DNA from: Syngnathus acus
Lineage: Eukaryota; Chordata; Actinopteri; Syngnathiformes; Syngnathidae
DNA: 64,000 bases
Assembly: GCF_901709675.1 (NCBI RefSeq)
Contig: NC_051089.1
Coordinates: 9,297,476-9,361,475, forward strand
Direction of reading: 5' to 3'
Numbering within the stretch: the stretch's first letter is position 1; every line of letters begins with the position of its first letter. The notes beneath the pieces were generated by a model, which saw only the letters and a list, made by a program, of their open reading frames with translations, was not told where the DNA came from and searched no databases. Of this stretch, positions 15,501 through 25,873 are shown piece by piece. The position numbers and the translations under genes are program-made.

Positions 15501-17650
15501 CACCGGTAGGAGACCCCGGGGACGACCCAGGACGCGCTGGAGAGACTATGTCTCTCGGCTGGCCTGGGAACGCCTTGGGATCCCCGGGATGAGCTAGATG
15601 AAGTGGCTGGGGAGAGGGAAGTCTGGGAGTCCCTCCTGAAGCTGCTGCCCCCGCGACCCGACCCCGGATAAGCGGAAGAAGATGGATGGATGGATGGATA
15701 TTCTTAGCATCATACATTATGGGTTATGTGGCACTTAACCACTAAGTATAAACACCATAACTACGATGATCATTTTAATTCCTTCAGTTTGTTTGTTGAA
15801 CCTGAACATGGATGGATGGCATTTTGCTTGAGGAAATACTAGCGGTCAAATAACCCTGTTAAATTATTTCAACTCCCATGATATGAGGTAGGAGCAGAGG
15901 TTAGTGCTGCTATATAGCATGTTACATAGTGACACTCCCTTGATAACAAAAAGGTTCATGAGCTGCATGCAAGACTGAATAATTGGTTTAAAAAATAAAA
16001 AAAAAAGCCTCAAGGCAGCATCAAGAAATTCAACGTTTTTAACGAGGAGTCAGTCTCAACAGATAACAGGAAAAAGCACTCTTGTACTTTTGAGCATAGC
16101 TGATGCTTTTCCCCTTGGTGTTTGATCCCCACGTCTACTTTGATCCCATTCTCAGACAACTCAATTGATTTTTTTCTTCTTCACTAATTAAATGTGTCAT
16201 TCCAGACACCTCTTGCTGATGTTAACGTATACGTTAATGCCACATTATGACGTCAATATCAGTGGAATGGAACGGCGACTCGACCAGATTTTATTTCCAT
16301 TTGAGAGGCACAGTGAGTTTGATGATGCGGGCAAGAAAAAGTCTTTAAAATGTAAAACAACCGTACGAAGAAGCAAGCTGGCAGTTCATCCCAATACCAA
16401 GCTGTGCGAGTCAGCTGATTTCTTAATTGAATTACTTTGACTTTTGTTTAATTATTCCAAAATGGACTAATAATCTGACAGTGCAGCCAATCTCAGAAGA
16501 CGTCTTCGAAAGTCCTCTTCATTTGAAGAACATTAATATTGACGATCAGTCAGTCACACGATTACAGTTTGAAGAGAAAAGGCAAATGGGGGTGATCAAG
16601 ATGTTATTGTCAGCATTTAACGGCTAATACTTCGAGACTGGCAGGGACAGTCGGTAGGGAGATCATGACTTTTCTCACTGACAAAAAGGTGTTTTACTTG
16701 ATTAGTACAGACAAACCTTTTGATTATTGCTGGTGTTTGCCTCCAAAAACAAACGCTTCCACAGACATTATAAACTGGGTTTCCCGAAATGGTTTCGAGG
16801 CATGCAGACTTTGATCACCACCCGAATCCTCTATCCTACCATCCTAATTGCGACACAGCAGCGTTAGACACACAAGGCTGTCTGACCACGCATTGCTCAC
16901 AAACCACAGTCCCCAAAAGCAAAGGTTTCAAATGTTTGTTTGTTCAAAGCTAAAAAAAAAAAAATTGCTTGGTTTCAGTGAAAGAGTAGTCACATTCTAG
17001 ACTGTAATCAAGATGCTGAAAGCATAAACGGAGAACAAATTATGCTGCTGAAACCACCGGATGCGGCTAAACGTGATCAGCTTTCTTGTGTAAAACCAAG
17101 GCCAAATTTTGCAGATATCAGACACACTTTAGTGATGCGCAAAAAGTGCCATTCTTTGGCCGCATGAGCAGATTTACAGCCTGTTGCTTTGAAAGAGCTT
17201 TCTGAACAGGCAGGCGCACCATAAAACAGCATGTTAAACTGATTAAAGTGGCCCCAGAAGACGCATACACAAACATATTGCTATTACTAAGCATTGTAAG
17301 CAATGTGCCCATTTACGTCTGAGACTGAGCCCGCTAGAACTAATGGAAACAAAACTGAAAAACGTGCAACAACAGCCTGATAATTGAGCAGTAGTCTAAA
17401 CAACCTCGTACCCAAGCAGAAAAAATATTCAACTTACATGTCCATAGTTGATGAAGCCATGTTTACTGGCAATTTGTTCAGCTTCCTCCCCACCTCCAGG
17501 TATATGGACAGCCCATGTGTTGGTGTAGACCTTCTGACCCAATACTGGTTGCAGCCCAGAAACCAGCAAGATCAACAGGGACGACAATATCAACTGCACC
17601 AGAGTGAGTCGTCGGCTATTCGCAGAGGGAGATGGTGTGCCGGGGGCCAT
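409..17650 (-). CDS. furin: Furin, 5' part (coding exons 2 and 3 only)
   Basis: Furin is a calcium-dependent subtilisin-like proprotein convertase of the trans-Golgi and endosomes that cuts after basic motifs. Two coding exons are visible on the minus strand. Exon 2 (17438-17650, from ATG) encodes a hydrophobic signal peptide followed by VYTNTWAVHIPGG and KHGFINYGH, the start of the I9 prodomain. Exon 3 (409-507, 33 codons) encodes VFGDYYHFKHRTVAKRSL, the next prodomain block. The exon 2 donor (CAT|gtaagt) and exon 3 acceptor (cag|GTT) are both phase 0 and join GH to VFGDYYHF, like GQ-IFGDYYHF of human furin as I recall it. PACE4/PCSK6 fits worse because the TNTWAV and FGDYYHF blocks are furin-like. 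The start is uncertain: the frame is open upstream, and an acceptor at 17739-17740 would allow an earlier in-frame ATG. The RTKR cleavage site, catalytic domain and the rest lie left of the window. Confidence 0.9.
5411..8593 (+). CDS. L2 LINE ORF2-like protein: AP endonuclease plus reverse transcriptase
   Basis: The frame is uninterrupted for over 1,060 codons; the first ATG is at 5411, with the frame open from 5366. N-terminal third: exonuclease-endonuclease-phosphatase domain with MNIRSL, GLCETWL, VIYRPPG, MGDFNIHM (about codon 267 counted from 5390) and LSDHYLI. Middle and C-terminal part: reverse transcriptase with NYRPVSNLPF, QSGFRANHSTETAL, LLDLSAAFDTVD, GVPQGSVLGPILFN and the catalytic CYADDTQLY (about codon 787). 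The C-terminal region carries the QLVQNAAARLL and LHWLPV blocks common in L2/CR1 elements. The product nicks target DNA and reverse-transcribes its own RNA at the nick. No frameshift or stop is present, so this is a young, possibly competent copy. It is transposon-encoded, not a host gene. Confidence 0.93.
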   Translation: MGLESVKLKLTSARLDFQHAHSSLCRLERDSLNSATVHINTLSTGVVDKSNHSTPTGFADETVPVSDNFTCVTNIYYQIPTVVSSRRANKHSRGDVRPREHNLTRISFKYPSIDTHPDRPITLKLGFMNIRSLHTKAVLVNDLITEHNLNVFGLCETWLKPNELMPLNEASPPNFVSSHVARPRKKGGGVALISNSELRLRPRSTNVFKTFEVLTVRSTALPSFYLAVIYRPPGAYSGFLDEFSEFVADLVTNADNIIIMGDFNIHMNLPSEPLTSAFQTLTDMFGFSQAVQAATHKNGNTIDLVLSRGLATSNIAVLPYTTVLSDHYLIKFEILVSCQRQESNRNYRSRNFNSMTATALSELLSPATAIFPAYTGSVDNLTNEFNATLLNAIDSVAPLCLKTRRRLPTPWFTDETRTLKQLCRKHERRWRLTKLEVFHQAWQDSLLKYKDALILAKTRYFSQVINLNKNNPKHLFDTVAKLTLRQPTPDNSFHSADEFIKFFAQKVESIRDEIKNTIPVVRSSPPCTNADDHATTLSTFNSVSLERLTQMVSAAKQTTCLLDPLPAKLLKELFHILGPSVLNIIKLSVSSGIVPTAFKTAIIKPLLKRPNLDPDCLSNYRPVSNLPFIAKLLEKVVAQQLNDYMVANNRYDSFQSGFRANHSTETALAKVTNDLLIAMDSNTSSVLLLLDLSAAFDTVDFDILLGRLKSCVGISGSALGWFHSYLSNRTHRVVHGNASSELYNVTCGVPQGSVLGPILFNIYMIPLGDIIRKYNISFQCYADDTQLYMPLSMTDPRDCCNLEACLAEIKQWMSLNFLRLNPDKTEMLIIGPTRFQHLFKETAITIDNRTITQSDTVTNLGVMFDQTLSFQKHIKNITRIAFFHLRNIAKIRPILSTGDAETIIHAFVTSRLDYCNVLFSGLPKSRIKSLQLVQNAAARLLSRTRKFDHITPILANLHWLPVHLRCDFKVLLLTYKSLHGLAPSYLVDLVVPYAPSRNLRSQNATLLATPRAKKVSAGSRAFSIRAPELWNALPMDIRTATSVETFKTRLKTHFYDMAFN
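9047..9072 (+). repeat. ACTTG pentanucleotide tail of the L2 LINE
   Basis: About five tandem ACTTG units follow the ATACAAATAA end of the LINE 3' UTR. Short 3' repeats of this kind are used by L2-like elements in place of poly(A). Confidence 0.85.
14367..14378. repeat. Left target-site duplication of the Rex3 insertion
   Basis: TATTCTTAGCAT occurs here and again at 15699-15710, directly flanking the inserted LINE. The last T is also shared with the element end, so the duplication is 11 or 12 bp. Confidence 0.85.
14379..14640 (-). pseudogene. Rex3 reverse-transcriptase fragment, inverted part
   Basis: The minus-strand reading from MLERRVRREVEPRIQEEQCG to WGVLREY covers RT motifs 1-3, including the first catalytic aspartate block FVDLEKAFD. 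It runs into target DNA at the duplicated site and cannot be expressed together with the rest. Confidence 0.85.
14642..15698 (+). pseudogene. Rex3 reverse-transcriptase fragment, direct part
   Basis: This plus-strand reading continues the protein from WGVLREYGVPSQLIRAV through the catalytic FADD block to LTYGHELWVVTERTRSRIQA. It is interrupted by TAA at 15074-15076 and a frameshift near 15,395. It ends in the GATG tail at about 15681-15698. Confidence 0.85.
15699..15710. repeat. Right target-site duplication of the Rex3 insertion
   Basis: TATTCTTAGCAT follows directly after the GATGG tail and matches 14367-14378. Confidence 0.85.
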
Positions 17651-17738
17651 GGGGTCTCCAGAAGCAGCACAGTCTATGAGCATTGCACCTTTCCGCCAGG
17701 GCAGGGCAGCCCACGGTACTTGCCGGTGCATGGAGAGA
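17438..17738 (-). CDS. furin: furin exon 2 (5' UTR, signal peptide, start of prodomain)
   Basis: The coding part runs from the ATG at 17650 down to 17438 and ends CAT|gtaagt. The leader RRLTLVQLILSSLLILLVSG is a typical hydrophobic signal core. A pyrimidine-rich acceptor (ttctcatag) at about 17739-17740 probably starts the exon. The ATG at 17650 is preferred because the signal core then lies near the N-terminus, but in-frame ATGs upstream cannot be excluded. Confidence 0.7.
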
Positions 17739-20700
17739 CTATGAGAAGGAAGGCCACAGCTTACCTGACGGGGAAACACAAGAGGAACGGGAATAATAAA
17801 TACAAGTGTGCATAGCTGCGAGGTTTGACAAGTACCACGCAAGAATCGGCTGCAGCAATGAATCAATCACTGGGGAGGCCAATTTGCCACTTGTGCTCAA
17901 CTAAAAATGACATCACAGTTGCTCAATGACCAATCATGGCTCATCTTGCGACCATCACATTGCAAAACTCAAAAAACATGAGCCCTGAGCACCTGTAATG
18001 TTATTTTCAGTCGACGGCAAGTTGCAAATTGGCTCAGATGGTTAAAAACAGGTGGAGTTTGTCGCTTAATTCATATTCCACAAATGCACTATGAATGAAT
18101 ATATCATATTTAGACTCGCGGGGCCAGATAGAACATATTGCAATGAAACTTTTTTACCTATTTATGGATGAAATAGAACAGTTGGTTTACCGCATTGCAA
18201 AAATAATCATCAATTTGAGCCGTAGCATGAATGTCTCGTAATTAACGTGTTTGAACTTGAAGCAACCTCAGAAGGGTCAATCATTGCAGTAGCCTTTTGT
18301 ATTAATCAGAACGCCGGTTGGCGAGTTCGTCACACCCTCTCGTTAATTATCAATTAAACTTTCATGTTTAATTGTTGTTTATATGGGCTTGTTTATACAA
18401 GCTGAATAAACAACAACAATCGCGTGGGAAAAAACTTTAATGCTTTTTTTTCCCCAGTTGTTTAATAATTAATAGAATCTTGGATTCTAAAAATACTCAA
18501 TAGGTGCAGCCCGACGGGCAAGTACAGCTGCGAAAATCTAAGCGGTCCAAATGAGGCCACTGGGAGTTCTCATGACTTCTGCTGTTGTTTCAAAGTGGTT
18601 TCAGTTGGCTTTAGTGGATAAACTTTTCAATTTTGGAACATTCCTGTTTTTTAGCAACAGGAACAACGGTTTTGAGCCAATTAGATTTGGGAAGTTAGAT
18701 GAAAATATGAAAAGCCAGAATCCCAGCAGAAGAAGAAAAAAGATCTGGAATCATGAAAGACAAATAAAATACTAAAATAAACAGGTTTCTTTTTTTTTGT
18801 GGTCAAGTCCAAACACTCTGCAGCAGCTTATTTTTTGGATACCGTTTGTTGAGTGTCTCTTTGAACTCAAGGTTGATTCCCATGCTTTGAATAGAACTGC
18901 TCAAATTCACTCCTTCCTGCTATAAGCGGTCAAACGTGTTTACTTCGTCTCTTCTGTTGTAACATAACGCAGTCTTCACAGAATGGTACCATCTCCAGGG
19001 AGCGCTCCACCCATTGACTAAATGATGAGTTGTCTTTATACCATCACGGCACATTCAATGTGCGTCAGATTACTTTGTGCTTGTCGAGACGTGTCTGAAA
19101 TCTGTCCGTGCAGCTTGAATGATTATTTCGGAATACGTGGAAGTACTTAAGTAGCAGTCACCTGTTAGCAGGACACATCAACAATGCAGTGATGTTTCAG
19201 CTTTCGCAATAAAATTATTTTAGGTCAGTCCAATGACAAAACAAAATTGCAGGAAACGACTTTGTTGTTCGGCTGAGGGAGAATGTTTTTCAGGTTTTTT
19301 GAGTCCTCTGCGCAATATGTCATCTCTCCATGTAATTATATCTTTTATTGGCTAACTGGCAGGATCGAGGAAGTAAAAATCATCCCACACACACACACAT
19401 TGGTGATCGGAGACCATTGTACTTGTTCATGATCCGAGTATAGAAACGCTTGCCTGGGCGGTTTGACCGATGGGAATAAGTCAACCTGCTTGCAGTGAAA
19501 ATAACACTAATGATATGATATGAAATGATCAATGGACCCAGCATGTTTAAAAACTGGCTTGCACTGGTAAAAAAAAAAACAAGAAATATTATTTCTTACT
19601 TGTGAAATTCAAGTCAAACACAGCCAACAATCCAAGATCCATTTCTAAAATAATCTAAACATTTGCAAAAATATTTTTTTATACTGTAGGTCAGCTATTT
19701 CGAGTTTGTTTTCTTTTCAAAAATGCTCCATACATTGAAAGCAAACTTTAAATTCCTCTGCCGACTACAATATTTACATCAAAGTTATGTGTCCCGTATG
19801 AAAACCAGAATTTAACCACAACAGAACAATTTTATTTATATAGTTTGCGATCGATCTGAGGTTTGCTGACAACTGTGGCGTCATCAAATGTTTGTCAGGA
19901 CAATAAATCATTAAGTCAAATTAAAATAAAAGAAAATACACAGTTTAGGAAAAATAAAAAAACAAGACAAATCTGAAGCATAACTTACTCAACTTTGTCC
20001 TCTCTCCGTTGCTGCCGTGAGCAAACACGTTTCCAAACTTCTGTTTGAGGTTAGTGTGCACTGACGTTAAATACAGATGTGTGTGACCTCACCTACAAGC
20101 TCAGCCACTCAGTTGCCTCACAGCAGAGATAATAAATGCACGTGTATATACACAAACACACACAAGCCAAGCAATGGTGTGTGCGGGAATTATTTGGCTA
20201 TTCGCCAGAGACATGAGTCAAAGCCCACCGTCTTCACTGCGAGTGGTCTTGTGTGGGAGCACAGTAAATGATACCACATGTCAGACAGTCAACTTGTAGC
20301 AGAGGAAACACAGAAAATCATCATTGAAATCATTAAACTAGAAACTCTAAGTGTATGCAAGCAGAAATGGTACTCCACAAATTGTTGTCTTTTCCGCAAA
20401 ACATAAAGCACCACCCGAGAGCTATTAGGTAAGGCTTTAATTTCGTATTTCTCAATGTCTTATTTCATAAACAATATGGATAGTCTTCATTTCGAAATGT
20501 TAAAACGTGCTTTGAAAGGATCCAGGCTCTTATGCTATTACATTAAAAGATAACGCACCACAATTTAGATTGTGGCTGAACGATTAATTGAATTTATATC
20601 AACATCACAGATTTAATATAAAACATATTATTCATTGCAGCCCTACAATAATCATACGGTTCAAATAACACGCCACACCGACTCTACTTATGTAACACAA

Positions 20701-23059
20701 TGCAAAACAAGGTGTGTTTGAAAGTAAAAAGCAAGCCCCGACTAAACAGCCATGGAACGAGCAAAACACCACAGATGCAAAATCAAAGTTCAACTTCTTT
20801 GTCTGGATTCTCTCAGACTTGGAATGACTCACGCACCATCCATTCTTTTTCATAGTCATGGTTTCCTTTTGAAAACGCTTGTTTAAAGCAGATTTAGTAA
20901 AAGGGCAAATTTACGTGATCTTTGGCCTCAAACACCCCCAAAGCATCTAAAAATATAAATTAATACAGAAGACTTTTTTATTGTCGATCGATACTTTTAT
21001 TATGCGCCGATAGAGAGACAAAGTGCACCCTGGATGCCAATCACAGACCACATAAAACCAACAACCTCAATACGATCATCACACAGGCAACCCATATGCA
21101 GGTCTAGAGTTGTGCTTGTCATACATCGACAGACCACGCAAAAGTTGACAGACTCCCCCCTGACAGACTTAAGACTGATTGCAGGACTGTAGCCTGCCTT
21201 GACCAAAAGGGTTGGTTTTTGTGCAGGTCACACTGTAGTTATGCTTGGCCCTTAAGGGCCAGTTATAACGATGAAATCAGAAACTGTAAATGGTTAGTTA
21301 TTTGAGGTCTAACAATTACGGTGAAACATTTTTTCAGAATCTGTGACCCGAGGTCAATGTTCCTCAGGGGGTGCGTTTGAGTGTGCTTGAGAGTTTGACA
21401 GCAAAACAGAATATTTACGTTAACGGTGTTGTAAAGTCAGGTTCCCCGCTGTAAATTGTTTTCCGCTTTATTCCGAGCTCTGGGGGGATTCCATTTGAGA
21501 ATGTTTTCTTCCAAGATGAAGGTGAGGGGGTGCCAGAAGGGCAAGAAATGAGAAATACTCCTCAAAGTGCCATCCACAAATGCGGTAAAACACGAGCGGA
21601 GGACTTCTGAGTGAAAAATGTGAAGCACCAACATTCGAAATAAAATTAATTTTGGTTTCACTGTTGAATACGACAAAGTAAAAACTGTGACGGGCAAGCT
21701 TTGCTTGAAACGTCTCACAGTTTTTAAAGGGAACATCAGCCTGTTTAAATCCTTACGCAATACTTGCTGAACAAATGAAAACTGAGCGACTCACAAAGGC
21801 AACGCCAGCAAAACAAGTGTCTTTCAAGAACGCTTTTAAATTCACCTACCATGTCATATAAAAAAAATAACACACACTGTGGGAACATTTATGACTTAAG
21901 ATTTGTAGCCATTTTCTGTGATTGAAGATGTGTCACTAATAAAAACGTTTGACTCACATTACGTTGTCCCGACTGACATTTTCATTGCCAACCTCTATGA
22001 TATTCCACAATCGATTAAGCGTGGGTCGACTGTTCAAACCACAGAGTGGGATCCGGGCATGACCAATACATACATCCTGATTATTTGGATACATACCTCC
22101 TCGATGATTAACATCTTTTAATCTACTGTACTGTTGCCTCACATATAATAGAGAATACAAATGGTCAAGGGATTGTATTGAGGTTTACTAAATTGTGTTC
22201 TAAATAAAGATCAGCTTCAAATTAATTGTATTATTCACCACACTATAACATTTCTGACCAACAGAATAAAAAGCTTTTGAGACAAAGGAAAGGAAAAATG
22301 TACTAAAGGTTACCTGTAAAGTCCCACCCCTGGTTTACATTAATCAGTAAATAGCATACAGTTAAGATTTCATGACATTTAAAATGAGAGATTAAAATCT
22401 ACAACCCTCCAAAATCAATAATCTTGTTTTTACAAAATCGTATTTTTAGGCTAAACACTGTCAATAAAGACACACTAAAATTTGATATTGCATTTATAAG
22501 TTAAAAATCCTAGACAATGCGTGTTTGAGATGAATCGCGAGCAAACTTCCCTGGCCTGGAGACTCAATAAAATGCCTCCAGTGAAAGGTTTGCTCGAGAT
22601 CCGCGGAGAGAAGCGTGTTGTCGGTCTCGCCTCACGCGTCAAGTCCGTGACACCACCGCGTAGTCATCTATCTGGCAGCGATCTCCGTCTGCCTGACGAA
22701 ATTCCCGACAAAGTGGAACGCAAACTTGACTTCCACGGTAGATTGACGATGCTGACTTTACAAACGCGCCCCCGACTCCCTTTTTTTCTTTTCTTTTTAC
22801 ATTCCCTTGCAAAAGCGTATCTTGTTTTGTACAAATACAAATACGGCGAGGGTCATCACCCAATTAAACCGGTCACGATCAACGTCACTATGGTGTGTGT
22901 AAGTTCGCAGTCCGGAGCAACTGACAGCCACCTGGCTCGACAAGTCCACCCGGGATTGCCGTCCCCTTGGTACCGGGGAAGCCAAACGCCGAACAATCAC
23001 CAAAACAAGTCTGAATGTGTGTCGGAGCTAACAGCAAACTTACGAAGGGCTTAACTTAC
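17739..23059 (-). other. furin intron 1 (5.3 kb)
   Basis: This is the inferred intron between non-coding exon 1 and the signal-peptide exon. It is AT-rich with only short frames. I see no conserved coding block, transposon ORF or RNA gene in it. Confidence 0.6.
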
Positions 23060-23300
23060 CAGCTTCCGTTTACATGCTGCACGATCCGGCGTGTTGTCTC
23101 GCACCCAGCAGTGCTAGAAACGACAACGGCGCGGAAAAAGCACGGAACATTTGATAAGCGAGACTTGCTGGTTATAAATAGTCATGATATCCCTCGGTGG
23201 TGTGCCACCGGAGAGGTCCACACAAGCCCCAGGAAATACGTCACGGACCGTGGACAAAGTGGGGACGTTCCAGAGACTCCCTCCGGTATAACGCGGTGAC
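22520..23300 (-). promoter_or_regulatory. furin: CpG-rich promoter region of furin with probable non-coding exon 1
   Basis: This stretch is much richer in G+C and CpG than its AT-rich surroundings, as expected for a vertebrate CpG-island promoter. A near-perfect donor, GCTG|gtaagttaag on the minus strand at 23058-23060, could end a 5'-UTR exon starting near 23.1-23.3 kb and splicing to furin exon 2. There is no ATG-led furin sequence here, consistent with a non-coding first exon. The start site is not defined by sequence alone. Confidence 0.55.
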
Positions 23301-25806
23301 AGCACCACCTGTCGGTGACAAGTGGCGTAGCACCCTCAATCCTTTGTGGTTCACAAGCTACGCACACGCCCAGTTTATTCTTAGGTCACAGGGCTTTTAA
23401 ATATAGTCATAAGGTTTAATATATGGAGAGGAACATGATGAATTGGTTATGGGACGTACTGCTTCACAGAGATGTTATGATAAGTCAAAATTTTATTGCT
23501 TTCTGGAAAACCGCTCTCACTGTATCAGTGGTTCTCAAATGCCAAGGGCCCCTTTCAAAAATAAACTTAAGCCTACATCAAGATCAACATTAAATGTACT
23601 TTATGTCCCCCTAAAAAGTCAAGTCCATCCAGTTCCTGCTTGTTATACTTTCATACTACTTATCCTGTTCAGGGTACAAATATCTATCTCGAAGAAAGAT
23701 ACTTTTTGGTAATTAAAAAAAAAGAAATGGACACATAAAAGTCTAAATACATCATAAAGAAATAGAATAAATAAATAGACATAATTTTGTTATAGGTATG
23801 TGCACTTGACCATAAACTATCCTGGAAAGCTCACATGTACATTAAGTCAAAGATTACCAAATGCAATTTGTTTCAAATCAACTTTAGTGAGCACTTTAAC
23901 AAGCAGTGCTGTTCAAACTTAACACATAAAGCAAAATAAACAAGATCATTAAATAAATATATAAAATATTGGGTTTTTTTTAATTCAAATTTACAAGAGC
24001 TCCAACACATTGGCATTAAGTGTTCATCAATAAAAGAGTGAACCCTGATTCAAATCTCCACTGACCACTACAAAGCACCGGTATGATGAAATATGAGCTG
24101 ACTTGCCCTTCACACGAGTTTGCTGCATTCTCTCTCTAATGTTGAATGTTGTTAATGTAAATGTTGACTTGAAGGTTCCATTTGTATTTCTCGAGAATAC
24201 TGCCTGACACAACTACTAATGGATTGAGTTTGTGTTAGTGAGTCACGACTGTTATTTCCTCCTTGAGCATACATGTGACGGAGCATGTGATCTCTTCCCT
24301 GTTACACGTGATTGTTTTAATCCTGCATTGTAGCTTTGTTCTACTAACAATGCAACTCCGAAAGGAACACATTTAAAAGAATATTTTATCTTTATGGCAC
24401 TTTCTTGGTGTGCCTGGTACCCACCATGGAGTAGGGCCAAGGGACAACAGTGGCAGAGCAGAAGGTAGCCCAGATGAGCTGGTTGCTAAGCAACATTTGC
24501 CTTTTCTAACTGGTTTTAATGTAAAGTAGGCCACACTGGTTTTTAAAGTTTTGTACCAGTCGTGGTGCGACATTTGCCTTTAGTAGTACATGAAAGAATT
24601 CAGTTGTATTTAACTTTATATTTCGAAACATCATCATTTAAGTTTTAAGACCTGTTTGTTTTTAAACATTTATTGAAGTAAAATGTTCATATAACTTTTT
24701 GATCTGAGTTTGTCCAACAACCACAAGGAGCTTTGCCCCAACATGGAGCCAACCGACATCTACTTGGTGAGGAATGCCTCCCGGAGGAGATGACGAGGGA
24801 TAAGAGCTGGCAATAAATTAATGTGCCTCTTATTTACCGTGGAAATTTTCAACGTTCCAGTCGATTTTTTTGCTTTCTTGCAGAACCCTGAAGCTTTTTT
24901 TTTTTTCCAAAACACTGACTGTTTTGGTTTTTGGACGTTTCATAATTTTTGTGAATTATGTATGGGGAAAAAAATCATGGTGGAGCCATTATGATGCTTA
25001 GGGGCTGTTTTTCTACAGCTGAAACAGGGGCCTTAGACAAGGTTGAAAGAATTATGAACAATGCTGGAAATGTCAGTGTTAGCAAAAATGTCAAGGAGAG
25101 CTGACTAGAAAATATGACATTTATTTGGGCTTAATCTATTTTTAATTCCATGGAAGACTTTTTTTTTGCTAGAAAGTAAAGAAATTATTAGGAAAGCCAA
25201 CCAGAATATCTAAACCTAACTATATTTGGACATTTCAAATAGGGGCAGGTGTGTATTGACTCCCATTAAACATGTGTTCTAACGTGATTGTTTCACAACA
25301 CGACGACATCCCAGTTATAGGAGGGTGTGCATACTTATGCAACCACATCCGTTATTTTTACTTCCTGTCTCAAAAAACATTGTTTTTAAAAAAAACATTT
25401 GTTTATAAGTGACATCAATTATTAGAAAAAAAATAAGCCATGCATCTTGGTCCATTATTTTTTAACATTACAAAAAAACTTGGAATTTGAACAGGGATGT
25501 GTTGACTATTTATAACCGCTGCAGGAGCGACAGCTATCCCCTTGGAAAGCGCATTAAAGCGAAGCATAATCGGTGAAGCTCGAGCGAAAATTTGGATTGT
25601 AGTTTTCATCCTCAAAACATGTATTCATTTATATTTAACCACATTTGCAACATGGACCAAAGATGTATTTCTTCTGAATCCTAATTGGTCTAAAAATGAA
25701 TACCAAACAATGAATAATTCATTCTGTAAAAATTCAATTAGACTGAATCTTGCGCATCATTAACTAAAGGAATCAACTCAGAGAAGCAATAAAACGATTC
25801 ACAATG
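23301..25806. other. Intergenic region between furin and strc
   Basis: AT-rich DNA between the furin promoter and the strc poly(A) signal. It contains a hAT-like terminal fragment (AGTGGTTCTCAAA, about 23527-23539) and the Tc1 relic at about 24.97-25.51 kb. No gene is supported here. Confidence 0.7.
24976..25515 (+). mobile_element. Decayed Tc1/mariner transposon remnant
   Basis: From 24976 the plus strand reads HGGAIMMLRGCFSTAETGAL followed by KVERIMNN, ending in a stop at 25099-25101. This matches the block of Tc1 transposases after the second catalytic aspartate region, where functional copies read HGGxSxMxWGCFSAxGxG. The downstream DNA (ggtgtgcatacttatgcaac, about 25324-25343, and cagggatgtgttgacta, about 25492-25508) looks like a Tc1 3' end and terminal repeat. 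The 5' half is not recognisable and no 5' terminal repeat was found. Non-functional. Confidence 0.65.
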
Positions 25807-25812
25807 TTTATT
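25807..25812 (-). terminator. strc: strc poly(A) signal (AATAAA on minus)
   Basis: AATAAA on the minus strand lies about 62 nt after the strc stop codon, giving a very short 3' UTR. Confidence 0.65.
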
Positions 25813-25873
25813 TTATGTACAAACGTGCGGATATCAAGGGAGATCGAATTCTAATTAGATATGTTCAAGCATT

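Larger units (their letters stand above)
14379..15698 (+). mobile_element. 5'-inverted (twin-primed) RTE/Rex3 LINE insertion
   Basis: The right part (14642-15698, plus) encodes the RT palm and C-terminal part of an RTE-type protein: VRVGLRQGCPLSPILF, LLFADDVVLL and FKYLGVLFTSEG. It ends in GATGGATGG repeats, as Rex3 does. The left part (14379-14640, minus) encodes the preceding RT region, EEQCGFRPGRGTVDQLFTL and FVDLEKAFDRVPREVLWGVL. The two parts share a 23-nt segment (14379-14401 inverted, 14642-14664 direct), so the left piece is the 5' continuation placed backwards. A 12-bp target-site duplication TATTCTTAGCAT flanks the insertion. The copy is dead: it is inverted and truncated, has a stop at 15074-15076 (CAA to TAA in LPQVEEF), and the frame is lost near 15,395. 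Confidence 0.9.
508..17437 (-). other. furin intron 2 (16.9 kb)
   Basis: This intron separates the signal-peptide exon from the second prodomain exon. It holds the L2 LINE (about 5.35-9.07 kb) and the Rex3 insertion (14.38-15.70 kb). I see no coding exon or RNA gene in 508-5340, 9075-14360 or 15711-17437. The short open frames there lack splice context and recognisable motifs. Confidence 0.8.

Noticed and set aside
15681-15698. Tandem GATG repeats as a possible CRISPR or satellite array
   Set aside because: Only a few 4-bp units, which are the tail of the Rex3 element.
17763-17766. Strong donor (CGTCAG|gtaagc) just upstream of furin exon 2
   Set aside because: It is only about 25 nt from the exon 2 acceptor, too short for an intron; at most it belongs to an alternative first exon.
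23443-23712. 89-codon plus frame after the furin promoter
   Set aside because: It begins in a hAT-like terminal repeat fragment and has no recognisable domain or splice partner.
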